64,000 nucleotides of DNA from JACVRW01 sp963746825 (GTDB taxonomy: Bacteria; Actinomycetota; Thermoleophilia; Solirubrobacterales; Thermoleophilaceae), in the NCBI GenBank assembly GCA_963746825.1, contig CAVVCU010000005.1, positions 744,001 to 808,000 on the forward strand, in the 5' to 3' direction. The notes beneath the pieces are model-generated. The model was not told where the DNA came from. It saw nothing but the letters and a program-made list of their open reading frames with translations, and searched no databases. A program made the translations under genes and the position numbers. Below, in pieces: positions 18,546-26,790 of the stretch. Every line of letters starts with the position of its first letter. The stretch's first letter is position 1.

Positions 18546-20731
18546 TGAGCGCCCACCAGCTCGGCGTAGCGCCCGTCGGCGGCCATCAGGTCGTCGTGGG
18601 TGCCGCGCTCGGACACCTTGCCCTGGTCGAGCACGATGATCTCGTCGCAGTCGCGGATCGTGCTCAGGCGGTGGGCGATGATCAGGCACGTGCAGCCGCG
18701 GCGGCGGAGGTTGAGGTCGATGGCCAGCTCGGTCTGGGTGTCGAGCGCGCTGGTGGCCTCGTCGAGCACCAGCACCGACGGCTCCAGGGCGAGTGCGCGG
18801 GCGATCTCGAGTCGCTGGCGCTGGCCGCCGCTGAAGTCGCGCCCGTCCTCGGCCACGCTGCTCTCGAGCGCTCCCGGGCGCTGCATGATCACCGGCCGGA
18901 TGCAGGCGTCCTCGGTGGCCCGTTCGACGACCTGGCGGTCGACCGACTCGTCCCAGAGCGTGAGGTTCTGGGCCACCGTGCCGGAGAACAGGCGGATGTC
19001 CTGATCGACCGAGGCCACCGAGCCCGTGATCACGTCGCGCGGCAGCTGGGTGCGGTCCACCCCGTCGAGCAGCACCTGGCCCTCCCACGGCTCGTAGAGG
19101 CCGAGCACGAGCTTCCCGACCGTCGACTTGCCGCTGCCGGTCGAGCCCACGAGCGCCACGCGCTGCCCGGGCGCCAGCCGCAGCGAGAAGGACTCGAGCA
19201 GCGGGGCCTGGTGGCGCCCGTAGCCGAAGGTCACGTCACGCAGCTCGACGAATCCCTCCAGCCTGCGCGCGCGATCCGCGGACGCTCCGTTGGCCTCCGC
19301 CGGGCGGGCGGGATCGCCGATGCCCGCCAGGTGAGGATCGATGTCGTAGTCGAGCACGTCCTGGACCTGGGCCAGGTTGGCGCGCGCCGTCTGCAGCTGG
19401 GTGGCCAGGGCGACGAGGTTCGAGATCGGCAGGAGAAAGGAGGCCATCAGCGTCGTGAAGGCCACGAGCGCCCCGACAGTGAGCTGGCCCTCGGTTACCA
19501 GCAGAGCGCCTCCGACGAGCACCACGGCACTGCTGAAGGCCGACAGCGTGGCGGGTGTTGCCGTGAGCGTGGCGGTCAGCCCGCCGACCGACTGCGAAGC
19601 GTTGACCGCGTGCGTCTGGAAGCCGGCCCAGCGGGCGAAGTACTCGTCCTCGGCGCCGGTGGCCTTGATCGACTCGATGATCCCGAGGCCGCCGAAGGCC
19701 ACCCCGTCGAGGCGCACCTGCTCGTGCTGGAGCAGGTTGTTGGCATCGATGCGCCGGCGGGCGACGAGCTGGAGCGCGACGAAGTTGAGCAGCCCGATGC
19801 CGATGCCGATCAGCGTCAGCGTCACGCTGTAGTGGAACATCACCACCACGTAGAGGACGAGGGTGATCAGCCCGATGAAGGCCGTTGCGAGCTGGCCGGA
19901 GAGCAGCTGAGCGATGTCGTCGTTGAGCTGCACGCGCGTGACCACGCCGCCCACGAAGCGCTGGGCGAAGAACTCGCTGGGCAGGCGGAGCAGGTGCCAG
20001 AGGAAGCGGCTCGAGGTACGAAGCGTGAGCCCGATCTGGAGCCGCACCAGCGCCAGCTGCTGCACGTAGGTGAGCGCCAGCAGGAGAGCGAGGGTGAAGG
20101 TCATGGCGCCCAGGAGCGGCCAGACCGAGTCCGACGAATCCGGAATCAGCACCTCGTCGATGAACAGCTGGGAGAACAACGCCGCGAGGATCGTCGGCAC
20201 GGCCAGGGCCACCCCCGCGATCACGGCAGCGAGCAACCCCAGCCGCGAGCCGTCGAGTATGCGCCAGAGCGACCGCGTGAAGGTCGAGCGCCGGCCGCCC
20301 CGCTCGAACTCGGCCGTGGGCTCGAAGGTGAGGACGATGCCGGAGTAGGCGTCGGCGAACTCCTGGAAGCTGATCTTGCGGCGGCCGATCGCGGGGTCGG
20401 CCAGTTCGATCGTGTCGCCGTGAATGCGCGTCAACACGACGAAGTGGCTCGCGTTGAGGTACACGATCGCCGGTAGCCGCACGTCGGCCAGCTCCTGCTC
20501 GGTCTTGCGGTATCCGTGCGCGTCGAGCCCGTACGAGCGCGCCGCCGCCAGCAGCGCGGCCGCGCTGGCCCCGTCGCGCGAGACGCCGCAGTCGGCGCGC
20601 AGCCGCTCGAGGGCCACGAAGCGGCCGTGGGCGCCGAGCACCATCGCCAGCGACGCCGCACCACACTCCGCCTCCTCCATCTGGAGCACCACCGGCACGC
20701 GGCTGGCCGGGATGTCGTGCTCCCGTTTCAC
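18542..20731 (-). CDS. NHLM-type peptidase-containing ABC transporter (C39 leader peptidase, ABC1)
   Basis: A 729-residue transporter with an N-terminal C39 cysteine protease that removes double-glycine-type leaders during export. Catalytic residues are visible: oxyanion Gln17 and Cys23 in LQMEEAECGAASLAMVLG, His96 in LNASHFVVL and Asp112 in LADPAIG. The membrane domain spans ~165-450; the ATPase has VGSTGSGKSTVGKLVLGLYE, FSGGQRQRLEIARALALEP and VLVLDEATSALD. The GTG start at 20731 overlaps the stop of the HlyD-type gene (GTGA). Its likely substrate is the precursor at 26458-26790, cleaved near its ELEGVAGAG motif. Confidence 0.95.
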   Translation of the reverse strand: MKREHDIPASRVPVVLQMEEAECGAASLAMVLGAHGRFVALERLRADCGVSRDGASAAALLAAARSYGLDAHGYRKTEQELADVRLPAIVYLNASHFVVLTRIHGDTIELADPAIGRRKISFQEFADAYSGIVLTFEPTAEFERGGRRSTFTRSLWRILDGSRLGLLAAVIAGVALAVPTILAALFSQLFIDEVLIPDSSDSVWPLLGAMTFTLALLLALTYVQQLALVRLQIGLTLRTSSRFLWHLLRLPSEFFAQRFVGGVVTRVQLNDDIAQLLSGQLATAFIGLITLVLYVVVMFHYSVTLTLIGIGIGLLNFVALQLVARRRIDANNLLQHEQVRLDGVAFGGLGIIESIKATGAEDEYFARWAGFQTHAVNASQSVGGLTATLTATPATLSAFSSAVVLVGGALLVTEGQLTVGALVAFTTLMASFLLPISNLVALATQLQTARANLAQVQDVLDYDIDPHLAGIGDPARPAEANGASADRARRLEGFVELRDVTFGYGRHQAPLLESFSLRLAPGQRVALVGSTGSGKSTVGKLVLGLYEPWEGQVLLDGVDRTQLPRDVITGSVASVDQDIRLFSGTVAQNLTLWDESVDRQVVERATEDACIRPVIMQRPGALESSVAEDGRDFSGGQRQRLEIARALALEPSVLVLDEATSALDTQTELAIDLNLRRRGCTCLIIAHRLSTIRDCDEIIVLDQGKVSERGTHDDLMAADGRYAELVGAQ

Positions 20732-21537
20732 GGGAAGACCTGGTCGAGTACCGATCCCTCCGACACGACGATGCTGGCCTCGGTCAGCTGGCCGGCCGAA
20801 ATCGAGGCGTCCGACCCGCTCGGCGTGGACCAGGCCAGGCCTCCGGGCCCCGACGGGTCGGAGCGCAGCTTGATCTCAACCAGGTAGACGGCCTGCGAGC
20901 GAGCAACCTCGTTGATCACGCGCTCGCCGCCGAAGATGCGCTCCAGCTCGGCGTCGCCGGCCGGATAGGGGTCGATGTCGGCCACCTTGCCGTGGGCGTA
21001 GCCGAGCTCGGCGCCGCCCACGCTGTCCGGGCGCACCTGCACCGGCGCACCCACGTAGATCTCCGAGCGCCGGTCGACCGGCACCACGACGTTCGCGGCC
21101 AGCGCCCCGCCGGTCGGCTCGAGTGAGAAGAGCCGCTCGCCGGTGGTCACCACCGCCCCGGTGCTCGCCACGGCGTCGACCACGCGTCCGTCGATCGGTG
21201 AGCGGAGGACCGTGGGCGTGCCGTCGGCCCCCGTGATGGTGGCCAGCGCCTGGCCCTTCCGTACGCGCGCGTCGATGTTTGCCTGGAGCGCCGTCACGCG
21301 GCCGGCGGCCGGCGCCTGCACGACGCTCGGGCCCTCGCCGCGCTGCAGGATGCCGCGGCTCGGCACGGTCTCGCGCACGGTGGCGAAGAAGCCCCACGCG
21401 ACCGCGAGGCCCACGAGGACGAGGAGCGCGGCGAGCACGATCCACAGCCGTGGGCGGATGAGGGTGAGCAGGCGGTCGAGCTGGTCCGGCGAAACGGGGC
21501 CGCGGCCTGCGGGGGCGTCGACGGGCTCGGCGGTCAT
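20728..21537 (-). CDS. NHLM-type HlyD-like periplasmic/adaptor protein of the peptide exporter
   Basis: A 269-residue membrane-fusion-type protein with one N-terminal transmembrane helix (LWIVLAALLVLVGLAVAWGF, residues ~31-50). A biotinyl/lipoyl-like half-motif module follows (VVQAPAAGRVTALQ, later VLRSPIDGRVVDAV), then a beta-barrel segment (VGAPVQVRPDSVGGAELG). This is the HlyD-related component that accompanies NHLM ABC1/ABC2 pairs. In a monoderm-type host it would sit on the outer face of the membrane. The ATG at 21537 overlaps the SagB stop (ATGA), and its TGA overlaps the ABC1 GTG, so subunits are probably made in step. Confidence 0.88.
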   Translation of the reverse strand: MTAEPVDAPAGRGPVSPDQLDRLLTLIRPRLWIVLAALLVLVGLAVAWGFFATVRETVPSRGILQRGEGPSVVQAPAAGRVTALQANIDARVRKGQALATITGADGTPTVLRSPIDGRVVDAVASTGAVVTTGERLFSLEPTGGALAANVVVPVDRRSEIYVGAPVQVRPDSVGGAELGYAHGKVADIDPYPAGDAELERIFGGERVINEVARSQAVYLVEIKLRSDPSGPGGLAWSTPSGSDASISAGQLTEASIVVSEGSVLDQVFP

Positions 21538-22868
21538 GGCGCACCCGTGAGCAGGAACTCGCCGACGCTGCCCTCGTCCCAGCGGTCGAGCCCGCTGGCC
21601 CGCTCGAAGGCAAGGGCGTCGCCCCCGCCGAGTGCACAGCCGCCGATCCCCGTCGCCGTCGCCGCGAGGTAGAGGGCGTGGTAGGCGACGCCGACGTCCT
21701 TGAGGGCGGCGGCATACGCCATGCCGGTGTACTTGTATTGCAGGCGGCCAAAGCGCGCGGCCAGTACCAGCAGCACCTGGACCGGCGCCCCGTCGGGCAG
21801 GCCCGCCGTCCAGCGCGCGCCGCCCACGAGCGGCGCCAGATCGGCGTCGGTAGCAGTTTCGATCCGGCGCAGCACGTGCTCCTCGCCCGAGTAGTGGTAG
21901 AGCCCTGGGTCGATCCCCTCGCAGTCGACGACCAGCGGGTAGAGGCCCACGGCGGCGAGCGATCCGGCGCTCGGCACCGGCCGGCTGACCTCGTCGCCGG
22001 CAGGGGCCGGGCCCACCGCCCGTACGCGCACCGTCCTGTGCAGCAGCTCGGCGAGCTGATCGATCGTCAGCGATCCGGCCGCCCGGCGCCGCGACCGGCG
22101 GCGCTCGGCCACCTCCGCGTAGCCGGCTGCGTCGTCCGGAGCCGGCTCGATGAGCTTGATCGGGGCGCCCGTGGCCCCGGCGGGCAGATGCTCGCCCGGG
22201 AGCGCGTCCATCTTCCCCGCGAGGGGCTTGGTGGCTCCGTAGGGCCGCGGAGAACGGCCCCAAAGGCGGCTGCGTGTGTGGAAGAGGCGGTCGTGGAACT
22301 CCCAGCGATCCACGGGCTCGAGCGGCCCGGGCGCGTCGTCGTCGGTGGCCACGAGGATTCCCGCGTGGCACAACACGTTCCGCCATGCCGGGGGCACGTC
22401 ACCGGAAAGCAGCGCGCTCGCGAAGCGGGGTTCGATCGGGTCGCTGCGCCCCGGGTCGGCCGCCGATTCGAGGATCAGCCCGCCTAGGTCGCCGAGGCCG
22501 CGGCGCAGGAACACGTCGGGACTCAGCTCGAGCTCGTGGGCGTGTCCCGTGGGCTCGTCGGGCAGCGCCGGTGTGGCGATCGTGGCCGCCACGCCCTGCT
22601 CGTCCAGCAGCTGCGCGGAGATCATCCCGCGGCCACACAGCCGGTCGAGCAGCGACCGGGCCTCGATCTCGGCCAGCAATCGGTTGTCCGGGCCCGCGGC
22701 GCCCGCCGCCTGGTCGATCAGCTGGTCCGCGGACACCCCGGGCGAGGAGCCCAGCAGCTCCAGCAGCGTGGCCGACAACGGCGACGCGCCGGCGGGGACC
22801 GCCTCGAGGCCCGGGCGCCATCCAAGGGCCACCGTGGTCTGCGCCTCGGTTAAAAGAAGACTGCCCAC
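21534..22868 (-). CDS. SagB-type FMN-dependent azoline dehydrogenase (nitroreductase fold)
   Basis: A 444-residue protein whose C-terminal ~220 residues are a nitroreductase/SagB domain: RRRSRRRAAGSLTIDQLAEL, SAGSLAAVGLYPLVVDCEGI, GLYHYSGEEHVLRRI, LGRLQYKYTGMAYA-like RLQYKYTGMAYAAALKDVG, and ATATGIGGCALGGGD. The N-terminal half lacks flavin motifs, as is usual in long SagB proteins. SagB enzymes oxidise azolines to thiazoles/oxazoles. The GTG at 22868 was chosen because an AGGAGG lies 10 bases upstream (22879-22884), inside the end of the YcaO gene; this gives a 19-base overlap with YcaO. A later GTG is possible. Confidence 0.88.
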   Translation of the reverse strand: MGSLLLTEAQTTVALGWRPGLEAVPAGASPLSATLLELLGSSPGVSADQLIDQAAGAAGPDNRLLAEIEARSLLDRLCGRGMISAQLLDEQGVAATIATPALPDEPTGHAHELELSPDVFLRRGLGDLGGLILESAADPGRSDPIEPRFASALLSGDVPPAWRNVLCHAGILVATDDDAPGPLEPVDRWEFHDRLFHTRSRLWGRSPRPYGATKPLAGKMDALPGEHLPAGATGAPIKLIEPAPDDAAGYAEVAERRRSRRRAAGSLTIDQLAELLHRTVRVRAVGPAPAGDEVSRPVPSAGSLAAVGLYPLVVDCEGIDPGLYHYSGEEHVLRRIETATDADLAPLVGGARWTAGLPDGAPVQVLLVLAARFGRLQYKYTGMAYAAALKDVGVAYHALYLAATATGIGGCALGGGDALAFERASGLDRWDEGSVGEFLLTGAP

Positions 22869-25153
22869 GGGTTCAGGTCCTCCTCGGGGACGGGACGCTC
22901 GAGCCAGCCGAGCGCGACGGGGACGTCGTAGAGCCGCCCGGCGCCGAGCCGCGACCACATGTGGCGCAGCCCCGGTGCGACGGCCTTCACCACCGGCAAC
23001 CCGATGTCCGGGCGCGTCTGGTCGAGCAGGTACAGCGGCACCCCGGCCTCGGCAATGCGCTCCGTGCAGGTGGTGAGCTCGGTCAGCAGGTCGGGATCGG
23101 ACCGGTCGGGCATCTCGGCGATCGAGCGCGACGGGCCCGGAGCGGGCGCCAGGTAGGCGTGCTCCTCGAGCCGGGCGCAGCTCCACCAGCGGGAGGCCGC
23201 CTCGTCGAAGGTGACGTAGCGGTCCTCACCGGCGTCACCCCACCGCTCGAAGCTGGCCAGAAACTGGACCAGCTCGGAGAGGGCGCGCACCACGGCTCCG
23301 GCAGGGTCGATGTGGGCTCCGAAGCCGAATACCAGCTCCTCGTCGGAGCCCCGTCGGCGGCTGGCGGCGCACACCACCGGGATGCCGAGGTCGTTGGTGA
23401 GGTCGATCGCCCACACCTCGCGGCCGAGCTGGTCGAGGCGGTTGACGAGTCGCTCGACGTAGGGGTCGGTGACCGAGGCGAGGTCGATGCCGGGCCGCTG
23501 CACGCGGTTGTACCACCAGATTCCGACCGCGTCCCGCTCGATCAGCTCGAGCACCCCCTGCAGGGCCGCGTCCTCCAGTGACGAGCCGGCGGCGTGGCCG
23601 TTCGAGTCGGCCAGGAAGTAGAGCTCCGAAGCGCTTCGGTAGCCGTGGTAGCTCGCGTAGTTGAAGTAGCACATGCCCGCCGGCAGCAGGCGGCGAGTGC
23701 CGTCGACCGGCGACCACATCGGGCTCCAGTCGATCTCCGCGTCGACGTCGAAGGGCTCGGGGACGAGCTGGGACGAAATGGTATGGATGCGGCCGGCCTC
23801 GTTGAGCGCCTCGCGCTCGCGGTACTGGCGCTCGCTGAAGCCCATCACGTCGTTGGGGTGGATGGCCTCCTCCAGCTCGGAGTAGCGGCCCCGAACATTG
23901 GCCTCGTCGCCGCGGTACACGCCCGAGTAGCGCTCGAGCGCCTCGCAGATGGCGCCGACGCGCGCGTCCGCGTCGGTCGGGCCCTTGCCGCCCGAGCGAA
24001 CCCTGAGGCTCCGGCGCAAGAAGGCGAGGCCGTCGTACTGGACGGCGAAGTTGTGACCCGCCGTGTAGGCGTGGATCACTCCCTCCTGGTCGGCGAACAC
24101 GCTGTCGACCGACTTGACCGCACCGGTGATCGGGCTGACGTGGGTGCCCACGCGCTCGAGGGTGGCCTCGACGCTCGCCGCGCGGTGCAGGCGGTTGCCG
24201 GCCGAGGGCCGGCTGCTGAGCACGGGAGCCGAGAAGCCGCGGTCCGCGACCATTCCGGGGTCGCCGCATGCCGGGCATTGGGGGCGCCGGATCAGCGCGT
24301 GCCGCGCGACCTCGAGGGTGCGGGTGTCGATCGTGAGCAAAGTGCCCTCGAGCGGCCGGGCGGCGGTGCCCCCGGCGACGTTGCGCAGCTGCTGTGCGGC
24401 CAGGGCGGCGGCGAGCCGTTCGGCCGCGGGATCCTGTGCGCGGCCGACCGGGCTCTCGATCGGTGCGCCGCGCTGCTGAGACAGATACGACTCGACGGCC
24501 CGGTTGCCCTGAAGGCGCTCGGCCAGGCAGTGCCAGCAGCCGGTTTGCCCGGGCACCAGCAGTGGGCCGAGCCAGATCGTGGCGCCCACCGGCTTGAGCA
24601 GCAGCCAGGGCTCGCCCGCGGCCCGCTGGCGCTCGTCCACCGCGGCCAGCTCGGAAGTGAGGTAGTCGGCGGTGGCGACCGCCGTGAGCGTGCCCTCCGC
24701 GCCCGGAGCACCGAGCAGCCCGGCGGCGTCGAGCGCCTCGTCGAGCACGGTGGGGTCGATGTCGCCGAGGGTCGTGGCGCGCACACCGGTGGCCGCGACC
24801 CGCGGCTCCGCGTCATCGGCGCTCACCCCCGCCAGCGCCCAGTAGGCGCGCTGGCCGTCGGAGACGCCGGCGTCGCCCGCGGTCTCCAGGTAGCCCTTCG
24901 CGGTCATGGTTTCGAGCACGTGGTAGGTCTCGAGGGGCGTGAAGCGGTCGGCCAATGCCTCCGCGAGGTCGTCGGCGCTTCGCGTGCCATCGACCAGCTC
25001 ACCCAGCGCGCGGTGGATGGGCTCGCTCAGCACCTTCGAGCCGTCCTCGGAGAGCAGGAAGACCCCGACCCCGTCCACGCGCTCCACCGAGAAGCGCGGA
25101 TCGAAGCGCACCGCGGTGCTGCCCGTTGCGAGGGGAGGCGAAAGGGTGCTCAT
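22850..25153 (-). CDS. TOMM cyclodehydratase: fused leader-binding E1-like and YcaO protein
   Basis: A 767-residue fusion. Residues ~20-95 look like a winged-helix peptide-recognition element (RFDPRFSVERVDGVGVFLLS, HVLETMTAKGYLET). An E1-like region follows with two Cys pairs for a zinc site, Cys206/Cys209 (GCWHCLAERL) and Cys293/Cys296 (RRPQCPACGDPG). The C-terminal ~370 residues are a YcaO ATPase domain with the ATP-binding acidic motifs GAICEALERYSGVYRG, ALQGVLELIERDAVGIWW and FGAHIDPAGAVVRALSELVQ. YcaO enzymes use ATP to cyclise Cys/Ser/Thr side chains onto the backbone, giving azolines. The ATG at 25153 overlaps the monooxygenase stop (ATGA). The C-terminus ends PWAVFF rather than the Pro-rich tail of some TOMM YcaOs. 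Confidence 0.93.
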   Translation of the reverse strand: MSTLSPPLATGSTAVRFDPRFSVERVDGVGVFLLSEDGSKVLSEPIHRALGELVDGTRSADDLAEALADRFTPLETYHVLETMTAKGYLETAGDAGVSDGQRAYWALAGVSADDAEPRVAATGVRATTLGDIDPTVLDEALDAAGLLGAPGAEGTLTAVATADYLTSELAAVDERQRAAGEPWLLLKPVGATIWLGPLLVPGQTGCWHCLAERLQGNRAVESYLSQQRGAPIESPVGRAQDPAAERLAAALAAQQLRNVAGGTAARPLEGTLLTIDTRTLEVARHALIRRPQCPACGDPGMVADRGFSAPVLSSRPSAGNRLHRAASVEATLERVGTHVSPITGAVKSVDSVFADQEGVIHAYTAGHNFAVQYDGLAFLRRSLRVRSGGKGPTDADARVGAICEALERYSGVYRGDEANVRGRYSELEEAIHPNDVMGFSERQYREREALNEAGRIHTISSQLVPEPFDVDAEIDWSPMWSPVDGTRRLLPAGMCYFNYASYHGYRSASELYFLADSNGHAAGSSLEDAALQGVLELIERDAVGIWWYNRVQRPGIDLASVTDPYVERLVNRLDQLGREVWAIDLTNDLGIPVVCAASRRRGSDEELVFGFGAHIDPAGAVVRALSELVQFLASFERWGDAGEDRYVTFDEAASRWWSCARLEEHAYLAPAPGPSRSIAEMPDRSDPDLLTELTTCTERIAEAGVPLYLLDQTRPDIGLPVVKAVAPGLRHMWSRLGAGRLYDVPVALGWLERPVPEEDLNPWAVFF
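22879..22884 (-). promoter_or_regulatory. Ribosome binding site fixing the SagB start
   Basis: AGGAGG on the minus strand, 10 bases before the GTG at 22868 and inside the last codons of the YcaO gene. It is the clearest Shine-Dalgarno sequence in the operon after that of the precursor, and it decides the SagB start, since no ATG is available in this stretch. Confidence 0.7.
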
Positions 25154-26427
25154 CGGCCGGCCGCCTCGAGGGAGACCATCTCGTCCGGGCTCCAGCCGTC
25201 GACCAGGTCGAACTCCGGCATCACCTCGGAGGCGAAGAGCTCGAGCTGGGCGATCAGCAGGTCGTCGTCCACGAGCCCCCAGGGCAGGTGCCAGACGAAG
25301 TACTCGATCCCGGCCTCGACGATGGCCTCCATGCGGCGCTTCACGTCGTCCAGGAGCCCGCCGATGACCATGCCCGAGCTCAGCAGCCGCCCGCCCACGG
25401 TCTCACCCGGGCCAGGGACCGGTCCGGTCTCGCCGGGGTGGCGCAGGGTCTCGAGAAAGCCGAAGTTGCGGTACCAGTCGGTCCAGATCGCGCGGTTGTG
25501 GTTGCGGGTCATCTCGTCCAGCTGGCTGCGATCGCGACAGATCTGGACGCTGCGGACGATGCCGGTCTGCTCGCCGGGGGCGAGCTCGCGCCCCACGCTC
25601 GCTGCCACCTCGCGGTAGCCGCGGGCCAGGCGAAACACGGTCTCGTCCGGCGTGGCGAGCATGGTCGGGATCAGGCCCTCGCGCGCTGCCCAGTCGACCG
25701 TCTTGGCGCTGGTCGAGTTGGCCTGGAACACCGGCGGGTGGGGCTGCTGGAAGGGCCGCGGCACCACGCTCACGCCGACGACCGTGCCGTTCTCGTCGAC
25801 CTCGCCGGGCGTGCCGTATTGGCGGGTGAAGTCGGCCGGCGGCCAGTTCTGGATGCCCTCGTCGTAGGGGTAGGGCACCTCGTAGTGCTCGCCCTTGTAC
25901 TGCAGCAGGTCGTCCGTCCACGCGGCCTTGAGGATGCGGAAGTGCTCGGCGAAGAGCCGGCGGTTGCGGGCATCGGCTTCCTCGTCGCCGAGGGACGCGG
26001 CCCTGTTTCCCATGTGCTGGCCGAGCACGTCGACCCAGCGGCGCTGATACCCGCGGGCAAGGCCGACGAAGAACCGGCCCCCCAGCATGTGGTCGATCAT
26101 CGAGCAGCGCTCGGCGAGCCGGATGGGATCGTGAGTCGGCAGCACGAAGCCGAGCTGTCCATGGCGCAGCCGGGTGGTCCGGCTGCCCAGATGGAGGTTG
26201 TACAGCCCGGGGTCGGGCGAGAGCTCGAGGCCCTCGGAGTGGAAATGGTGCTCGGTATGGGAGAGGCCCCAGTAGCCGAGCTCGTCCAGGGTGATGGCGA
26301 GCCCCTCGAGGCTCGTGAGCATCTCCTGGAATACCTCGTTGTTGCGTCCAATGGGACGCCGCTCGAGGTCGGCGGCCGGATCGCCCGCCGACGGGTGGAC
26401 CTGAATGATGACTTTGGTCTTAGCCAC
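25150..26427 (-). CDS. Luciferase-like (LLM) flavin-dependent monooxygenase in the peptide operon
   Basis: A 425-residue bacterial-luciferase-fold oxidoreductase. Recognisable segments are LDELGYWGLSHTEHHFHSEG, LGFVLPTHDPIRLAERCSMI, MLGGRFFVGLARGYQRRWVD and PHPPVFQANSTSAKTVDWAA. The family uses reduced FMN or F420 to oxygenate or oxidise small substrates. It is the first gene after the precursor and overlaps the YcaO start, so a tailoring role on the peptide is plausible but unproven. The GTG start at 26427 has no visible Shine-Dalgarno and lies in the 3' arm of a hairpin (26424-26456), which suggests reduced or regulated translation. Confidence 0.88.
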   Translation of the reverse strand: MAKTKVIIQVHPSAGDPAADLERRPIGRNNEVFQEMLTSLEGLAITLDELGYWGLSHTEHHFHSEGLELSPDPGLYNLHLGSRTTRLRHGQLGFVLPTHDPIRLAERCSMIDHMLGGRFFVGLARGYQRRWVDVLGQHMGNRAASLGDEEADARNRRLFAEHFRILKAAWTDDLLQYKGEHYEVPYPYDEGIQNWPPADFTRQYGTPGEVDENGTVVGVSVVPRPFQQPHPPVFQANSTSAKTVDWAAREGLIPTMLATPDETVFRLARGYREVAASVGRELAPGEQTGIVRSVQICRDRSQLDEMTRNHNRAIWTDWYRNFGFLETLRHPGETGPVPGPGETVGGRLLSSGMVIGGLLDDVKRRMEAIVEAGIEYFVWHLPWGLVDDDLLIAQLELFASEVMPEFDLVDGWSPDEMVSLEAAGR

Positions 26428-26456
26428 GACGGCGGGCGGTAGTCAGGCCGGCGTGG
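26424..26456 (-). promoter_or_regulatory. Intercistronic hairpin covering the monooxygenase start codon
   Basis: On the transcribed (minus) strand the bases just after the precursor stop form a 10-bp stem with one mismatch: CCACGCCGGC pairs with GCCGTCGTGG around a 13-base loop. There is no U-run, so it is a weak terminator at best. The 3' arm contains the GTG start of the monooxygenase. A stable hairpin here would favour the precursor over the downstream enzymes, by attenuation, mRNA protection or start-codon masking. This is seen in sequence; the effect is inferred. Confidence 0.6.
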
Positions 26457-26457
26457 G

Positions 26458-26790
26458 CTAGAGGATCTCGTCGCTGGCTGCGCCAGTGCAGCAGCAGCAG
26501 CAGGCGCATCCGGCACCCGCGACGCCCTCGAGCTCGCTGTCGCTGAGCTCACCATTGGGCTTCGGCGGAATCGCCACGACGTACGTGGCGGTCGGGCCGC
26601 GGCCCTGAATGTGCCAGTCGCCCGGGCGAGCGTTCGGATCCTCGATCACCTGGACGTGGTACTCGTCGAGGTCGTTGATTCCGTACTCGTCGAGCACGGG
26701 CTTGGGATCATCCAGCAGCTGGGTCTTGAACGAGTCGTCGGCCCACGACTTCGCGATGATCTTCGACCAAGCCTGCGATGTGTCCTGCAT
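26458..26790 (-). CDS. NHLP-type RiPP/TOMM precursor peptide with Cys-rich core
   Basis: A 110-residue precursor. Residues 1-~94 match the nitrile-hydratase-alpha-like leader (NHLP) pattern: AWSKIIAKSWADDSFKTQLL, DDPKPVLDEYGIND, then EYHVQVIEDP and TYVVAIPPKP. The leader ends in the C39-type cleavage region ELSDSELEGVAGAG. The core (~95-110) is CACCCCCTGAASDEIL, with six Cys in seven positions plus Thr102 and Ser106, a good substrate for azole formation by the adjacent YcaO. The ATG at 26790 has a GGAGG 8 bases upstream. The acidic tail SDEIL may or may not remain in the product. It heads the operon encoding its probable modification and export enzymes. Confidence 0.93.
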   Translation of the reverse strand: MQDTSQAWSKIIAKSWADDSFKTQLLDDPKPVLDEYGINDLDEYHVQVIEDPNARPGDWHIQGRGPTATYVVAIPPKPNGELSDSELEGVAGAGCACCCCCTGAASDEIL

